Assembly (NCBI RefSeq): GCF_024198255.1
Contig: NZ_JAJVKW010000018.1
Location: forward strand, 1-64,000
Length of the DNA stretch: 64,000 nt
Direction: 5' to 3'
DNA from: Myxococcus guangdongensis
Lineage (GTDB): Bacteria; Myxococcota; Myxococcia; Myxococcales; Myxococcaceae
Below, in pieces: positions 23,791 to 35,875 of the stretch. Position numbers and translations under genes: made by a program. Below the pieces are notes generated by a model. That model ran no database searches. It worked only from the letters and a program-made list of their open reading frames with translations, and had not been told where the DNA came from. The stretch's first letter is position 1. The number at the start of each line of letters is the position of its first letter.

Positions 23791-26561
23791 GGCTTCACCT
23801 GTCGCTCGCACTCGGTCCGCAGGGGATAGATGCCAGCTGTGCCCTTGGACAGCTCGTCGCGCAGGTAGAAGTACGCCATCACGCCCACGTTGAATTGCGC
23901 GTGCTGGAGCCACTCCCCCAGGGCCGGCTCCTGCCCCGCCCGGACCGCCGCCGTCAGCGGGTTGTCGAGCGAGCAGACCTCTTCCCACATGCGCACGCCG
24001 CCAATGGCGTTGCGGTTTCCGCTCGGAGGCTCGGCGGACGCCGTGCCGAAGTTGCCCGTGCGGATGAGGTCACAGGCCCCGCGCCCGGCCCCCAGCATGT
24101 TCGCACCCCACTTGCCCCAGTCCGACGTGCGCGGGGAGAAGTCGATGTCCACCTCTCCGTATTTGATCCACGCGCTCATGAAGTCCGGCGTGAACTGCAC
24201 GGGCGTTCCACCCGAGGCCATGTACGCCAGGTAGCGCGCGCCACCATGCGGATTGATGCTGTCGAAACGGCTCAGGTGGGAGACCCCCTCCGTGACGCCG
24301 AACAGCCCCGTGATGAGGTTCGCCACCCGGCCGCCATTGAGCGACACCAACACCTTCGCCGCGCCCGTCTGCCCATCTCCCGTACGGCCGTGACAGTTGG
24401 AGCAGATGCCCTGGAAGGCCGTCGCTCCCGGCGTCGTGTAATAGAGCTCGCCCCAGGGCGCCTTGGGATTGCCCAGCGCGTTCACCATCCACTTGTCGCG
24501 CGAATCATTCCAGGGGTCGTGCCCCGCCGGAGGACTGTCGCGCGACGGGAAGCGGCAGGTGCGCTTGGGCAACCACCAGTTGGTGGGGAAGAGCTTCTTG
24601 GCGAGCTGCTCGTGCTGCTCGGTGATGGCGTACCGGGTGAGGTACTCGAACTCCCCTCGGCCGATGGCGTCCTTCCAGGCGGGATTGCGCGGCTCGTAGG
24701 GGACCTTGTCGGTGAAGTCCTCGGCAATCCATTGCACGTCCGCGGGGTCCGTACACGCGCCCGCCACGACGTTGTCCGCCTCGCGCAGACGTGCCTTCCG
24801 GGCCGCGGCCTGCTCGGCGGGGGCCAGGAGCTTGTCAGCGGGCCACTCGAGCGCCGCGATGTAGCGCGCCACCAACAGCGAGGCCCGGCAATCCTTGCCC
24901 GGCACGTTGGTGGGCATGTGGATGACGCGTGCGTCCGTGTCCCGGGCCACGCGCTGGTAGAGCGTGCTGGAGGGCGTTCGCAGCAGCAGGTCCTGCGAGA
25001 AGTTCTTCACCTCGCAGTCCACGTAGACACGCTGGCCGTTGCTCTCCTTCACGCCGCAGGGCTTCCAGCCGAAGAGGATTCCCGTGGCGGAGAAGTCCAG
25101 CGAGGCGATGGCGGGGTTGCTCTGCACCGCGAAGCCGTTGGGGTTGTGGCACTGGGCGCAATTGCCGATGAAGTAGCCCTGGAGCTCCAACGTGGCCTTG
25201 TGGGCCTCCGGTGAGGGAGCCTCCCCCTGCACGGACTCGGCGATGCGCTCGAGCCGGGGCAGGTAGTCCTCCGTCTCGCTCAACTGCCGGAAGCCAGGCA
25301 CGCCGGTGATGACGCCGTAGCGCACCAGCCGGTCCATCTGGTTCAGCTCGTCCTCGTCGATGAGGGCCTTCGGGTCCACCCCGGCCTCGCCAGGGGACCG
25401 GCGATTGAGCTGCAGCGGGGTGAAGCCCAGGATGAAGTTCTGCGCCTCGGAGCCGGTGTGGCACTGGATGCACCGGTGGGCCCCGGGAATCGCGTAGTTG
25501 CGCGTGGCGCCGCTGATTTCATGCGCCTTGTAGACGAGCACGCGGTCGGAGAAGGGCTCGTTGTCGCGGTAGCGCAGGTCATGCAGCTCCGCCACCGTCT
25601 CGTCCTCGTTCCAGAGGTAGGTCCCGAAGAGGGATTGGTTCCAGGGTTCGCGGACGATGATGAGCCGCGTCTCCATCTTCCGGTAGAAGCGCTTGCCCTG
25701 TCGGTCCGACACGGACTTGAAGAACGTCTTGTAGAAGCGCGTGTTGGGCGGGATGTGGAACTTCTGCGTCGCCTCGTCGTACCGGATGGACTGTCCCTGC
25801 GGGACGTGGACCAGCCGCAGCTTCTTGGCGTTGTCGGAGAAGAGCGGGTAGGCGGGTGAGAAGGCCACGGTGCCGTGGTCGGCCAGCTTGTCCGCGTCGA
25901 ACGTCATGATGTCCGTGTCGGTCTCCGACAGGAAGCGAGGCAGCTTCGTGAGCCCCGCGAAGAAGGTGTCCTTCTCCGGGTCGCTCCCCAACGGATAGCC
26001 CTTGGCGACCTGGGGGACGCAGTGGCCCAGGTCGCTCATCGAATCCCCCACCTCCCGCGCCACCGTGACGCCGCCCTCTGAGGTGGCCTCGCACACGACG
26101 GGGAACGTGCCGGTCGGCGCGCCCCGGGCGAGCCAGGCATTGAGCGCACAGGACAGCTCCACCGCATCCTTGAGCTGCAGGGGCGTGGGTCTGGGTGGCA
26201 TCTCTCCTTGAGAGGCTTTCAGGGCCATCCGTGCGCCGTCGCGCTTGAGCCCCTCCAGGTCCGCCGTGTACTGGAAACCACCCTGGACGTTGGGTGGGAG
26301 GTGGCAGGAGCCACACTGCGTCCCCACCCGCGCCAGCAGGTTGTCGAAGCTCTCCGTCACCGGCTCCCGCGTGGCGGCCCGCCGCAGGGGTATCTTCTCG
26401 CCGGAGCGCACCGGATCGCAGGCCCGCTTGAAGGCAGGCACCTCCACGGGCACCTCCACCACGTCGCCCCGTTCGGACGTACATGCCAGCAGTGCCGGGA
26501 AGAACAACAGACACACCCGTAGCACGCGGTCTGGGGCAGGCCCCATCCGAGTCATCCCCAT
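23787..26561 (-). CDS. tetraheme c-type cytochrome lipoprotein
   Basis: The 924-residue protein has a lipoprotein signal (VCLLFFPALLACTSE, lipid Cys27) and four CXXCH heme-binding motifs: CGSCH near 83, CIQCH near 364, CAQCH near 468 and CSNCH near 720. Each is followed by Pro/Thr/Asn-rich cytochrome-type sequence. The spacing is wide, so the hemes sit in separate small domains joined by non-heme regions. It is probably exported and lipid-anchored, perhaps facing outward. A good Shine-Dalgarno (gggaggg) precedes the ATG at 26561. The downstream repeat lipoprotein overlaps its stop, suggesting that the two proteins work together. No terminal oxidase gene lies nearby, so its electron partner is unknown. 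Confidence 0.88.
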   Translation of the reverse strand: MGMTRMGPAPDRVLRVCLLFFPALLACTSERGDVVEVPVEVPAFKRACDPVRSGEKIPLRRAATREPVTESFDNLLARVGTQCGSCHLPPNVQGGFQYTADLEGLKRDGARMALKASQGEMPPRPTPLQLKDAVELSCALNAWLARGAPTGTFPVVCEATSEGGVTVAREVGDSMSDLGHCVPQVAKGYPLGSDPEKDTFFAGLTKLPRFLSETDTDIMTFDADKLADHGTVAFSPAYPLFSDNAKKLRLVHVPQGQSIRYDEATQKFHIPPNTRFYKTFFKSVSDRQGKRFYRKMETRLIIVREPWNQSLFGTYLWNEDETVAELHDLRYRDNEPFSDRVLVYKAHEISGATRNYAIPGAHRCIQCHTGSEAQNFILGFTPLQLNRRSPGEAGVDPKALIDEDELNQMDRLVRYGVITGVPGFRQLSETEDYLPRLERIAESVQGEAPSPEAHKATLELQGYFIGNCAQCHNPNGFAVQSNPAIASLDFSATGILFGWKPCGVKESNGQRVYVDCEVKNFSQDLLLRTPSSTLYQRVARDTDARVIHMPTNVPGKDCRASLLVARYIAALEWPADKLLAPAEQAAARKARLREADNVVAGACTDPADVQWIAEDFTDKVPYEPRNPAWKDAIGRGEFEYLTRYAITEQHEQLAKKLFPTNWWLPKRTCRFPSRDSPPAGHDPWNDSRDKWMVNALGNPKAPWGELYYTTPGATAFQGICSNCHGRTGDGQTGAAKVLVSLNGGRVANLITGLFGVTEGVSHLSRFDSINPHGGARYLAYMASGGTPVQFTPDFMSAWIKYGEVDIDFSPRTSDWGKWGANMLGAGRGACDLIRTGNFGTASAEPPSGNRNAIGGVRMWEEVCSLDNPLTAAVRAGQEPALGEWLQHAQFNVGVMAYFYLRDELSKGTAGIYPLRTECERQVKP

Positions 26562-26876
26562 GTCGATGTCCCTCCCGCATCCACTTGGGATGCACCGTGG
26601 TCGCCCCCGGCCTCCCGAGTCATGTCAGACACGGGTGACCTGCCAGGATGGGGCGCACCCTAGCCGTGCGTTCCGACAGGGAATGACAAGTCCTTGCAAC
26701 AAAATCAGACACCACCCCGCACACCCAGGACAGACTCCTCCATGCCAATGAAAAACAACGGACCATGACGCGTCGCGACTGTCTTTCCAGTCTCACGAAC
26801 GCGTCACGGTCCGGCTCCCCCCATGCAACAGGTCCCGGAATCGTCACGCCCCCAGGGCGAAGGCGTGACGAGGACT
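26562..26876. other. 315-bp spacer with one hairpin
   Basis: No gene is visible. It carries the ribosome binding site of the cytochrome gene at its low-coordinate end, a relatively A/T-rich patch near 26690-26770 that could be a promoter, and the hairpin at 26842-26870. Confidence 0.5.
26842..26870 (-). terminator. hairpin after the propeller gene
   Basis: CGTCACGCC (26842-26850) and GGCGTGACG (26862-26870) form a perfect 9-bp stem just past the stop of the minus-strand propeller gene. No T-run follows. Confidence 0.5.
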
Positions 26877-27908
26877 TCAGGGAACGGCGATGGCCCGCAG
26901 CTTCCCGAGCTTGTGGCTGCCGCGCTCGGTGAACCAGACATGCGCATCCAGGCACCAGTTGCCGGGGGGCGCGATGACGATGCCAGACGGGCGGCTGTTG
27001 GCCGTGGGCAGGGCGAACTCGGTGATGGCGCCCGAATGGGTGATGCGGCCGATGCGATTGCCGGCGAGCTGGGTGAACCAGAGCTGGCCATCCGGCCCCA
27101 GGGCGATGGCGTTCGGCTGGCTCGCGGCGGTGGGCAGCGGGAACTCCGTCACCACGCCGTCCGGGGTGATGCGGCCAATCTGGTTGGCGGCCTGCTGGGT
27201 GAACCAGAGGTTCCCATCCAGCCCCGCGACGATGGAGGACGGTGAGGAGCGCTCGGTGGGCAGGGCGAACTCGCGGATGACGCCCTCGAAGGAGATGGAG
27301 CCGACCTTGTTCGCCGCCTGCTCGACGAACCACAGGTTCCCGTCGAAACCCTGGGTGATGGCGCGGGGCTGCGCGGCGGCCGTGGGGAGGGCGAACTCGG
27401 TGATTTCACCCGAGGGGGTGATGCGTCCGATGCGGTTGCCAGTGAGCTGGGTGAACCAGACATTGCCATCCAGGCCCGCCGCGATGCCCGCGGGGCTGGA
27501 GCCCCGGTTGGGCAGCGCGAACTCCGTCACCACGCCGGCCGGCGTGATGCGGCCCATCTGGTTGGCGGCCAGCTCCGTGAACCAGAGGTTCCCATCGAAG
27601 CTGGAGGCAATCTGCTGCACGCCCGCGCTCGCCGTGGGCAGCGCGAACTCGGAGAGGGCGCCAGCACGGGTGGCGCGGCCAATCTTCCCGGAGCCGGCCT
27701 GCGTGTACCAGAGCGCCAGGTCGGGCCCCAGGGTGATGCTGAGCGGACCCGAGCCGGCGGGCAGGGAAATCTCCCCAACGTCTCCCACGGCGCCGCGGGA
27801 ATCGCGGCACACCCAGGGGGCGGCGTGCAGGTCGGACGCCAGGGCGGGAGCGCCGATGGAGAGCAGCAACAACGAGGAGCGGAACAGGACACGGAGATGG
27901 GTGCGCAT
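26877..27908 (-). CDS. Vgb-like (virginiamycin B lyase family) beta-propeller, secreted
   Basis: The 343-residue protein has a signal peptide (MRTHLRVLFRSSLLLLSIG) and then about seven repeats of roughly 42 residues. Each has the core GLDGNLWFTQ-A-N-IGRIT-G-V-EFALPT. These form the seven-bladed propeller of the Vgb family, whose founding member linearises streptogramin B. Blade sequences are very uniform and histidine-poor, so the catalytic His/Glu set of true Vgb may be absent. A binding or structural role is as likely as lyase activity. The start at 27908 begins the signal peptide, and the open frame before it is unrelated. Confidence 0.85.
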   Translation of the reverse strand: MRTHLRVLFRSSLLLLSIGAPALASDLHAAPWVCRDSRGAVGDVGEISLPAGSGPLSITLGPDLALWYTQAGSGKIGRATRAGALSEFALPTASAGVQQIASSFDGNLWFTELAANQMGRITPAGVVTEFALPNRGSSPAGIAAGLDGNVWFTQLTGNRIGRITPSGEITEFALPTAAAQPRAITQGFDGNLWFVEQAANKVGSISFEGVIREFALPTERSSPSSIVAGLDGNLWFTQQAANQIGRITPDGVVTEFPLPTAASQPNAIALGPDGQLWFTQLAGNRIGRITHSGAITEFALPTANSRPSGIVIAPPGNWCLDAHVWFTERGSHKLGKLRAIAVP

Positions 27909-28038
27909 GCTGGGTGGGGCTTTCGTCTGACGCAGGTGGGCGCGGAGGGTTCTCCTCCACGAGGGACGGGCCGGAGGAGCTGACGGCGCCCCTCCGGCCC
28001 AAGACATTCATTGATGACGGCTGAAGCGTGACGTCACA

Positions 28039-29199
28039 TCACAGGCCGGAGCAGAGCCCCGCGCCGCGGCCCAGACCGTCGCCACCGCAGTCCAGCGGCG
28101 CGGCGTCGCTGCAGGCGATGAAGCCCTGCTGCTTGAGGATCTCCTCGAAGTCGCCCGTGTTGGAGACGTAGATCCACTCGTAGAGGGTGGCCTCGTCGAA
28201 GGACTGCGCGCGGTTGACGTTCTCGTTCAGGAAGATGCGGCGGGAGAGCGGATAGGCATCCGTCGAGCCGGCCTGGATGAGCTTGCGCACGTTCGCGGCG
28301 GTGGGCGCGATGAAGGTGCTGGTCGTGGGGGTGATGGGGGACACGGCCATCAGCGGAACCGCGGCATTGCCCGGCCGCTTGGCCGAGTCGCCCGCGTAGC
28401 CGATGGCGTTGTTGTCGCTCTCCGTCAGCTTGCCGATGCAGGTGGTCGCGCTGTCGGAGGCCGTGCACGGGCTGGGGTTGGTGGCCGCGCCGTCGACGAT
28501 GACCGTGATGCCAGGGCAGAAGGTGCCGCCCTTGAGCAGCGACTTGAACGTGTCGGTGGTGCCGGACAGGTCATCGCGGCGGTACTTGACGATGGGGGCG
28601 GACGGCTGACCGAACGCGCTCCAGTCCGTGGGGCACGCGCCAGGGATGGCGACGTTCGAGCTGTCGGTGGCGAAGTAGATGCGACGCAGCTCCTGCGTCG
28701 TCAGGCCCTTCACGAACGCGGGGGGCGGCGTGGGGTTGGGAACGAGCGGGAACAGGCCGAACCGCGCCGTCGACACGAACGCGCTCACCGCGTCCAGGGC
28801 GATGGTGTTGCTGCGCTCGCCAGGGCAGCAGGCGCCCACCGCCGTGCCGCTCGCACAGGCCGAACCCGACGCCGTCTTCGGCGCCGCGAAGTCACGCGAC
28901 ATGGGCGCCAGCGTCTGCGCCGCGGAGGAGCAGAAGCCGCTGGAGCCCACGCCGTTGCGCAGGCAGGCCTCGCCCACGCCAGAGCCCTTGCCCTCGATGC
29001 TCAGGCCGGACCCCGACTGCAGGGTGGCCGCGACGAGCGCCTCCTTCAGCGTGTCCGAACCGTAGAAGTTCGGAATCGCCAGCGCCGCCTCCCGCGCCGA
29101 CATCTCGGAGGCCTGCGCTCCCACTCCGGACTGACCACCGCAACCGACGACAGACATCGCCACCACCGTGGCGGACATCACCCACTTCATGCTGTTCAT
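28039..29199 (-). CDS. PstS-like periplasmic substrate-binding lipoprotein
   Basis: The 386-residue protein has a lipoprotein signal (MSATVVAMSVVGCGG). Its mature part starts IPNFYGSDTLKEAL, the usual first strand and anion-binding loop of PstS-like phosphate-binding proteins. Later motifs are SGTTDTFKSLL and NAIGYAGDS, both typical of the family. A clean gaggag Shine-Dalgarno lies 8 bp before the ATG at 29199. No pstCAB genes are next to it, so it may act as a stand-alone binding or surface protein. It also carries extra Cys pairs (GACCPGERS, LDCGGDG) beyond the usual fold. Confidence 0.8.
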   Translation of the reverse strand: MNSMKWVMSATVVAMSVVGCGGQSGVGAQASEMSAREAALAIPNFYGSDTLKEALVAATLQSGSGLSIEGKGSGVGEACLRNGVGSSGFCSSAAQTLAPMSRDFAAPKTASGSACASGTAVGACCPGERSNTIALDAVSAFVSTARFGLFPLVPNPTPPPAFVKGLTTQELRRIYFATDSSNVAIPGACPTDWSAFGQPSAPIVKYRRDDLSGTTDTFKSLLKGGTFCPGITVIVDGAATNPSPCTASDSATTCIGKLTESDNNAIGYAGDSAKRPGNAAVPLMAVSPITPTTSTFIAPTAANVRKLIQAGSTDAYPLSRRIFLNENVNRAQSFDEATLYEWIYVSNTGDFEEILKQQGFIACSDAAPLDCGGDGLGRGAGLCSGL

Positions 29200-29764
29200 G
29201 GACGACTCCTCTGGTATCGCGGGGGATTGACGGCAAGACGCGGCCCTCTTCCGCGGACGCGGGAGCGGTGAGGCCTCAAGTGCCTGGAGAGGACCGTCGA
29301 ACCCGGATGCCCGGGATTCGACGAGGAGCAAGGTGCCTGAATGGCCAGACAAGCGCTGACTCAACTCTGTCAAATCTTGGCCAGCGCCACGTCACACCCA
29401 CCGTGCGACAGCCTTCACAATCATCCGTGGCGCGTTCGTGGCACTCCGCGGTGCAATGTCAGACTCCGGACACCTGCCGACCCCACACCACGCCACCTCG
29501 TCTGCCCCACCCTCCCCCACGCCTGCTACAGGCCTGTCTGCCTTCCTGCCGGCCGCGTCGTTTTTCCTCCCGCGTTGGCTGGTGGACAGGGATTTTTTCA
29601 GGAGACAGGACATCCACCCCGCCCTCCGGGCCCATGTTCCCGGGCCCCTCAGAGGGGAAACCCTTGCGGGGACGTCGCTGGCAACCTGCTTGCAGAAGCG
29701 TCCTCACGGTTGAAGGGCAGAGGGTCGTCGGGGGGTTGGGCGGCGGGAGAGGCTGGGGCGGGCG
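29200..29764. other. 565-bp spacer between divergent genes
   Basis: No convincing gene is present. The open frames here lack codon bias and starts. The spacer must hold the promoters of the PstS-like gene and of the divergent propeller lipoprotein gene. A T-rich patch near 29590-29600 stands out, but no clear promoter consensus or palindrome is seen. Confidence 0.5.
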
Positions 29765-31153
29765 ATGGCGGGTTGGCGGTGGTTGAGCGTGGTGTGTCTG
29801 CTGGCGCCTGCACTCGTGGCGTGCGGGGAGCAGGCGATTGCAGCACCACGTGCTCCAGGCCCGGTGGTGGGGGTGGGGACGGCTGAGCGGGGTGGCGAGG
29901 GCGAGGGGGTCATGGCGTGGTCGCGTCCGCTGGCGCACGGGGACAGCGAGGCGCCACACGCGGTGATTGCTCCCGACGGGGACGTTCTCGTCGCGGCGAC
30001 ATACCGGGAGCCGATGGACGTGGGGGGCGGCCCCCTGCCTTTCAACCGGAGTGCTTCAAAGCCTCATCTGTTGGTGGCGCGCTTCTCCCCGGACGGGGCC
30101 CTGCGCTGGGCCCACGGTGTCGTTCCGGAGGAGGGCACCTCGCGCGTGCGCGTGGGCGGGCTCGTCATCGACACCCAAGGACGGCCGTGGCTGGGCGGCG
30201 CCATCTCGGGCGCCACGCTCTCAGGCACGCGCCTGCCGGATGGTCCCTTCCTCGCGCGCCTGTCGCCCACCGGCACCCTCGAGGCCGTGAAGGGCTTCGA
30301 CGGTGAGGGCGCGCTCACCATCCAGGCCGTCACCTCCGACGCGGGCGGCGTCGTGGTGGTGGGAGACTTCAGCGGCGAGCACGACTTCGGCGACGCCGTG
30401 CGCGCACCTCCCGACGGCGAGCGCGGCGCCTTCGTCCTGCGCCTGGACGCCCAGGGCCGCACGCGCTGGAGCCGCGTCTGGTCCGCGGGAGCGGACGGCT
30501 TCGTCACCGCGCGCGCCGCGGGCGTGGATGCGTTCGGCGGCATCTACGTGGGCGGGGCCTACGCGGGCGCGGTGTGCTTCGGCGGCGGCCAGTTCCTCAC
30601 GGTCCGCCAGCGCACGCCCTTCGTCCTCAAGCTGACACCCGAGGGCGCCCACGCCTGGAGCCGCGACTTCCGAGGCTCCACCGGCGCGGTGAACGCGCTC
30701 GCGGTGGGCCCCGACCGCGTCTACGTGGCGGGCGCCTTCTCCAGCCGCTTCTACTTCCAGGGCCAGCCCCACGACGCGGGCAACCACCACGGCTTCGTCG
30801 CGGCCTTCAGCGCCGACGGCCACGAGCGCTGGGCGCGCTCCTTCGCCGCCACCGCCACCGCGCTCGCCACGGATGACGCCGGGCAGCTCACCGTCTCCGG
30901 CACCCACGACGGCGCGCTGGACCTGGCCCGCACACCCGCCCCCGCGGGCCTCTACGTCGCCCGGCTCCAGCCCGAGAAGGGAGACGCGCTCTGGGTCCGG
31001 ACGCTCGAGAGCCCCCAGCAGCCCTCGGCCCGCACCGTGGCCGTGGATGTCACTGGGCATACCTTGGTGGCTGGCGCGCTGCGGCGAAAGCTCCCAGCGG
31101 GGACACCCTACCCGCAGCCGCAGGATGGTTTTCTTTTCCGCCTGAAACCCTGA
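29765..31153 (+). CDS. beta-propeller lipoprotein
   Basis: The 462-residue protein has a lipoprotein signal (WLSVVCLLAPALVACGE). Its mature region is beta-rich with repeating units such as VIAPDGDVLVAATY, VRVGGLVIDTQGRPWLGGA, AAGVDAFGGIYVGGAYAG and ALAVGPDRVYVAGAFSS. These are SBBP/NHL-type propeller blades of about 45-55 residues. Only one Cys besides the lipid Cys is seen. It is probably an outer-membrane-anchored binding protein. Many myxobacterial lipoproteins of this kind have no known role. Confidence 0.82.
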   Translation: MAGWRWLSVVCLLAPALVACGEQAIAAPRAPGPVVGVGTAERGGEGEGVMAWSRPLAHGDSEAPHAVIAPDGDVLVAATYREPMDVGGGPLPFNRSASKPHLLVARFSPDGALRWAHGVVPEEGTSRVRVGGLVIDTQGRPWLGGAISGATLSGTRLPDGPFLARLSPTGTLEAVKGFDGEGALTIQAVTSDAGGVVVVGDFSGEHDFGDAVRAPPDGERGAFVLRLDAQGRTRWSRVWSAGADGFVTARAAGVDAFGGIYVGGAYAGAVCFGGGQFLTVRQRTPFVLKLTPEGAHAWSRDFRGSTGAVNALAVGPDRVYVAGAFSSRFYFQGQPHDAGNHHGFVAAFSADGHERWARSFAATATALATDDAGQLTVSGTHDGALDLARTPAPAGLYVARLQPEKGDALWVRTLESPQQPSARTVAVDVTGHTLVAGALRRKLPAGTPYPQPQDGFLFRLKP

Positions 31154-31440
31154 CACAGAAAATGGTGGGAAACACTTAGACGCGGCATCCCAATCATTTG
31201 TCTTGCGGGCAATCGAAGCCTGTCTCGGATTCGACTTCCCACGGGCGGCCATGGTATTCGCCGTCTCGCCTTCGGACGCGTGGCATTCGCGCGCCTTGAA
31301 GGGCGAGGCTGTGCTGAAGCGTCGGCGCGCGGCAACTTCGTTCGCAGACGGCCAACCCCTCGACACCACTCCCTGTCATCCCGGGGCGCGGCGTTGTGGG
31401 TCGCGCTTCCGGCCGAGTCTCTGTGAGGAGTTGCACCCCC

Positions 31441-33960
<2,520 letters not shown>

Positions 33961-33987
33961 GCGCCGCCTTGCCTTCGTGAGTCATGC

Positions 33988-34029
33988 GCGGCGGGGTCCT
34001 CTGTCCCGGGGCCCCGCCGCTTCTCGTTT
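33988..34029 (+). terminator. terminator after hppA
   Basis: GCGGCGGGG (33988-33996) pairs with CCCCGCCGC (34012-34020) and is followed by ttctcgttt. It lies between the convergent ends of hppA and the next minus-strand gene. Confidence 0.75.
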
Positions 34030-34568
34030 CAGGCGCCGATGCCCTCGGGGTCCGTCAGGTGCTCGCCGCCCAGGTGCATGCCCGTCTGGCAGCGGTAGTC
34101 CGTCACCAGCGCCACCGCCAGCGACGACAGGCCCAGCAGCACGTGCACCGCGGCGGTGAGGGGGTGTCTTCGCGCATAGCCCAGCGCGAAGGGCGCCAGC
34201 ACCGCCGCCGCGCCGTGGACGTAGTCGAAGAGCTCATGCACCTCGATGGGGATGAGCTTCGAGACGCTCAGGCGCGAGTCGGTGAGCAGCGTGATGCCAA
34301 CAAGCGACGCGCCCAGGGCCCAGCCCGCCCGACGCGCTGTCCCATCCTCGGACAGGTGCCCCGCCACCACCGCGGCCACCCCGGCGCGGTAGTCCAACAG
34401 CGTGTGGACCTCCGAGGGCACCCAGCGGCGCAGCGGGAAGCGCTCCAGGAGCGGCCGGGAGAGGATGCCCGCACGGGCGCTGGTATCCACCAGGTGGCGC
34501 GCCACCCGGCGGGGGGCGCTCTCCGCCCGAGGGGAGGTGGGAGGGGGAGGCAGGCTGGACAGGCTCAT
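34029..34568 (-). CDS. small membrane protein of unknown function
   Basis: The 179-residue protein has about four hydrophobic stretches (for example LLDYRAGVAAVVAGHL, WALGASLVGITLLT, YVHGAAAVLAPFALGY and AAVHVLLGLSSLAVALVTDY) after a Ser/Pro-rich N-terminus. Two Asp/His-rich repeats (EVHTLLDYRAG and EVHELFDYVHG) show internal duplication of two-helix units. Such repeats occur in SPW/DoxX-like small membrane proteins. A clear aaaggag Shine-Dalgarno precedes the ATG at 34568. Confidence 0.8.
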   Translation of the reverse strand: MSLSSLPPPPTSPRAESAPRRVARHLVDTSARAGILSRPLLERFPLRRWVPSEVHTLLDYRAGVAAVVAGHLSEDGTARRAGWALGASLVGITLLTDSRLSVSKLIPIEVHELFDYVHGAAAVLAPFALGYARRHPLTAAVHVLLGLSSLAVALVTDYRCQTGMHLGGEHLTDPEGIGA

Positions 34569-34797
34569 CGCGGAGCTCCTTTCCAGGACGGTAGGCACGC
34601 CCGCCGCCCGCGCCCCTCCCCGGGCCCGCGAGAAGTAGGAATCCCGGCCACCACTCCTCACCCCTCCCGCACGGCAAGCGGCCAAGGGGGCTTCCACTCA
34701 GCCGGCTGCCCCAGGCAGACTATGCCCGACTTACGGCCTCTACATTCTCAGAGGCCGATAACCGCGGCGCGCCGCACCACCCGAGAGAACGCGATTC

Positions 34798-35001
34798 ATG
34801 GCAACTGGTACCGTGAAGTGGTTCAACGATGCGAAGGGCTTTGGTTTCATCGTGCAGGACGGTGGCGGTGAGGACGTGTTCGTCCACCACACGGCCATCA
34901 ACATGGATGGCTTCCGGACGCTGCAGGAAGGCCAGAAGGTGGAGTTCGAGGTCGGCCGCGGCCCCAAGGGCCTCCAGGCGCAGAACGTTCGCGCGGGCTG
35001 A
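34798..35001 (+). CDS. cspA: cold-shock domain protein (CspA type)
   Basis: The 67-residue protein is one cold-shock domain with both RNP motifs intact: KGFGFIVQ (RNP1) and DVFVHH (RNP2). It starts MATGTVKWFNDAKGFGF, typical of CspA-family RNA/ssDNA chaperones. Size and sequence are standard. A stretch of about 100 bp upstream contains no gene and probably holds a structured 5' leader, common for csp mRNAs. Confidence 0.97.
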   Translation: MATGTVKWFNDAKGFGFIVQDGGGEDVFVHHTAINMDGFRTLQEGQKVEFEVGRGPKGLQAQNVRAG

Positions 35002-35103
35002 GCCTTCTGGAGTCCGGACGTCCCTGAAGCCCGTCTCCGCCGCGCGCGGGGTCGGGCTTCTTCCTTTCCGTCGGGGCGCCTGCTTTGCGAGGCTGGGCCA
35101 CCC

Positions 35104-35670
35104 ATGCGCCTGCCCCGCTTCCCCCGAGTCATCGGCTTCGACGATGGGCCCTTTCCCCGCCGCGCGGGCGTCTCCGTGTCCCTGGCGGGCGTGGTGTGCG
35201 CGGGCACGCGCTTCGAGGGGCTCGTCTGGGGGCGCGTGCGGCGCGATGGCTGGAACGGCACGCGCGAGGTGTGCCGGCTGCTGGAGGGCGGCAAGTTCCT
35301 GCCTCAAGTGCATCTGGTGTTGCTGGACGGCATCGCGTTCGGCGGCTTCAACGTGGTGGACCTGCCCGCGCTCGCATCCCGGCTGGGCAAGCCGTGCGTG
35401 GCGGTGATGCGCAGGCCGCCGGACCTGGACGCGGTGGAGCGCGCGCTCAGGCGGCTGCCGCGCGCGGACGAGCGCTGGGCCACGCTCCGCCGTGCGGGGC
35501 CCATCCATCAGCTTGCGGGCTTCACCTTCCAGGTGCAGGGCGCCGGACCGGATGACGTCGCGGAGGCGCTCCGGCGCGTGACGGACAAGGGCCACGTGCC
35601 GGAGGCGCTGCGGCTGGCGCACCTCATCGGCTCGGCGGTCGTCACCGGTGAGAGCAGTCAACGCGCCTGA
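35104..35670 (+). CDS. DUF99 family protein
   Basis: The 188-residue protein fits DUF99: RVIGFDDGPFP at the start, VHLVLLDGIAFGGFNVVDLP, then a conserved VAVMRRPPD segment and IHQLAGFTFQVQGAG. DUF99 is best known in archaea and has an endonuclease-V-like fold without a proven activity. Asp pairs in FDDGPF and LLDGIAFGGFNVVD are candidates for metal binding. It lies 102 bp after cspA. Confidence 0.88.
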   Translation: MRLPRFPRVIGFDDGPFPRRAGVSVSLAGVVCAGTRFEGLVWGRVRRDGWNGTREVCRLLEGGKFLPQVHLVLLDGIAFGGFNVVDLPALASRLGKPCVAVMRRPPDLDAVERALRRLPRADERWATLRRAGPIHQLAGFTFQVQGAGPDDVAEALRRVTDKGHVPEALRLAHLIGSAVVTGESSQRA

Positions 35671-35875
35671 GTCGGATGTGACTCGACTTCACGTTGGGCG
35701 CGGAGGATTGCGTTGGCGTGAGATGGGGTGCGCGCTGGTGGCAATGTTCCATCGTCCCGGGTCTGTCTCGACACAATTCCTGTCGACTATTCCAGGGCGG
35801 ACAGACCGTCCGGGGGTGGTTTCGAAACAGCCGGGATGTTTGTTATTCTTTATCCTCCCCAGGAGGGAGGGCTCC

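Noticed and set aside
29341..29886. 181-codon plus-strand frame in the long spacer
   Set aside because: No codon bias, no start signal, and it overlaps the true lipoprotein gene in another frame.
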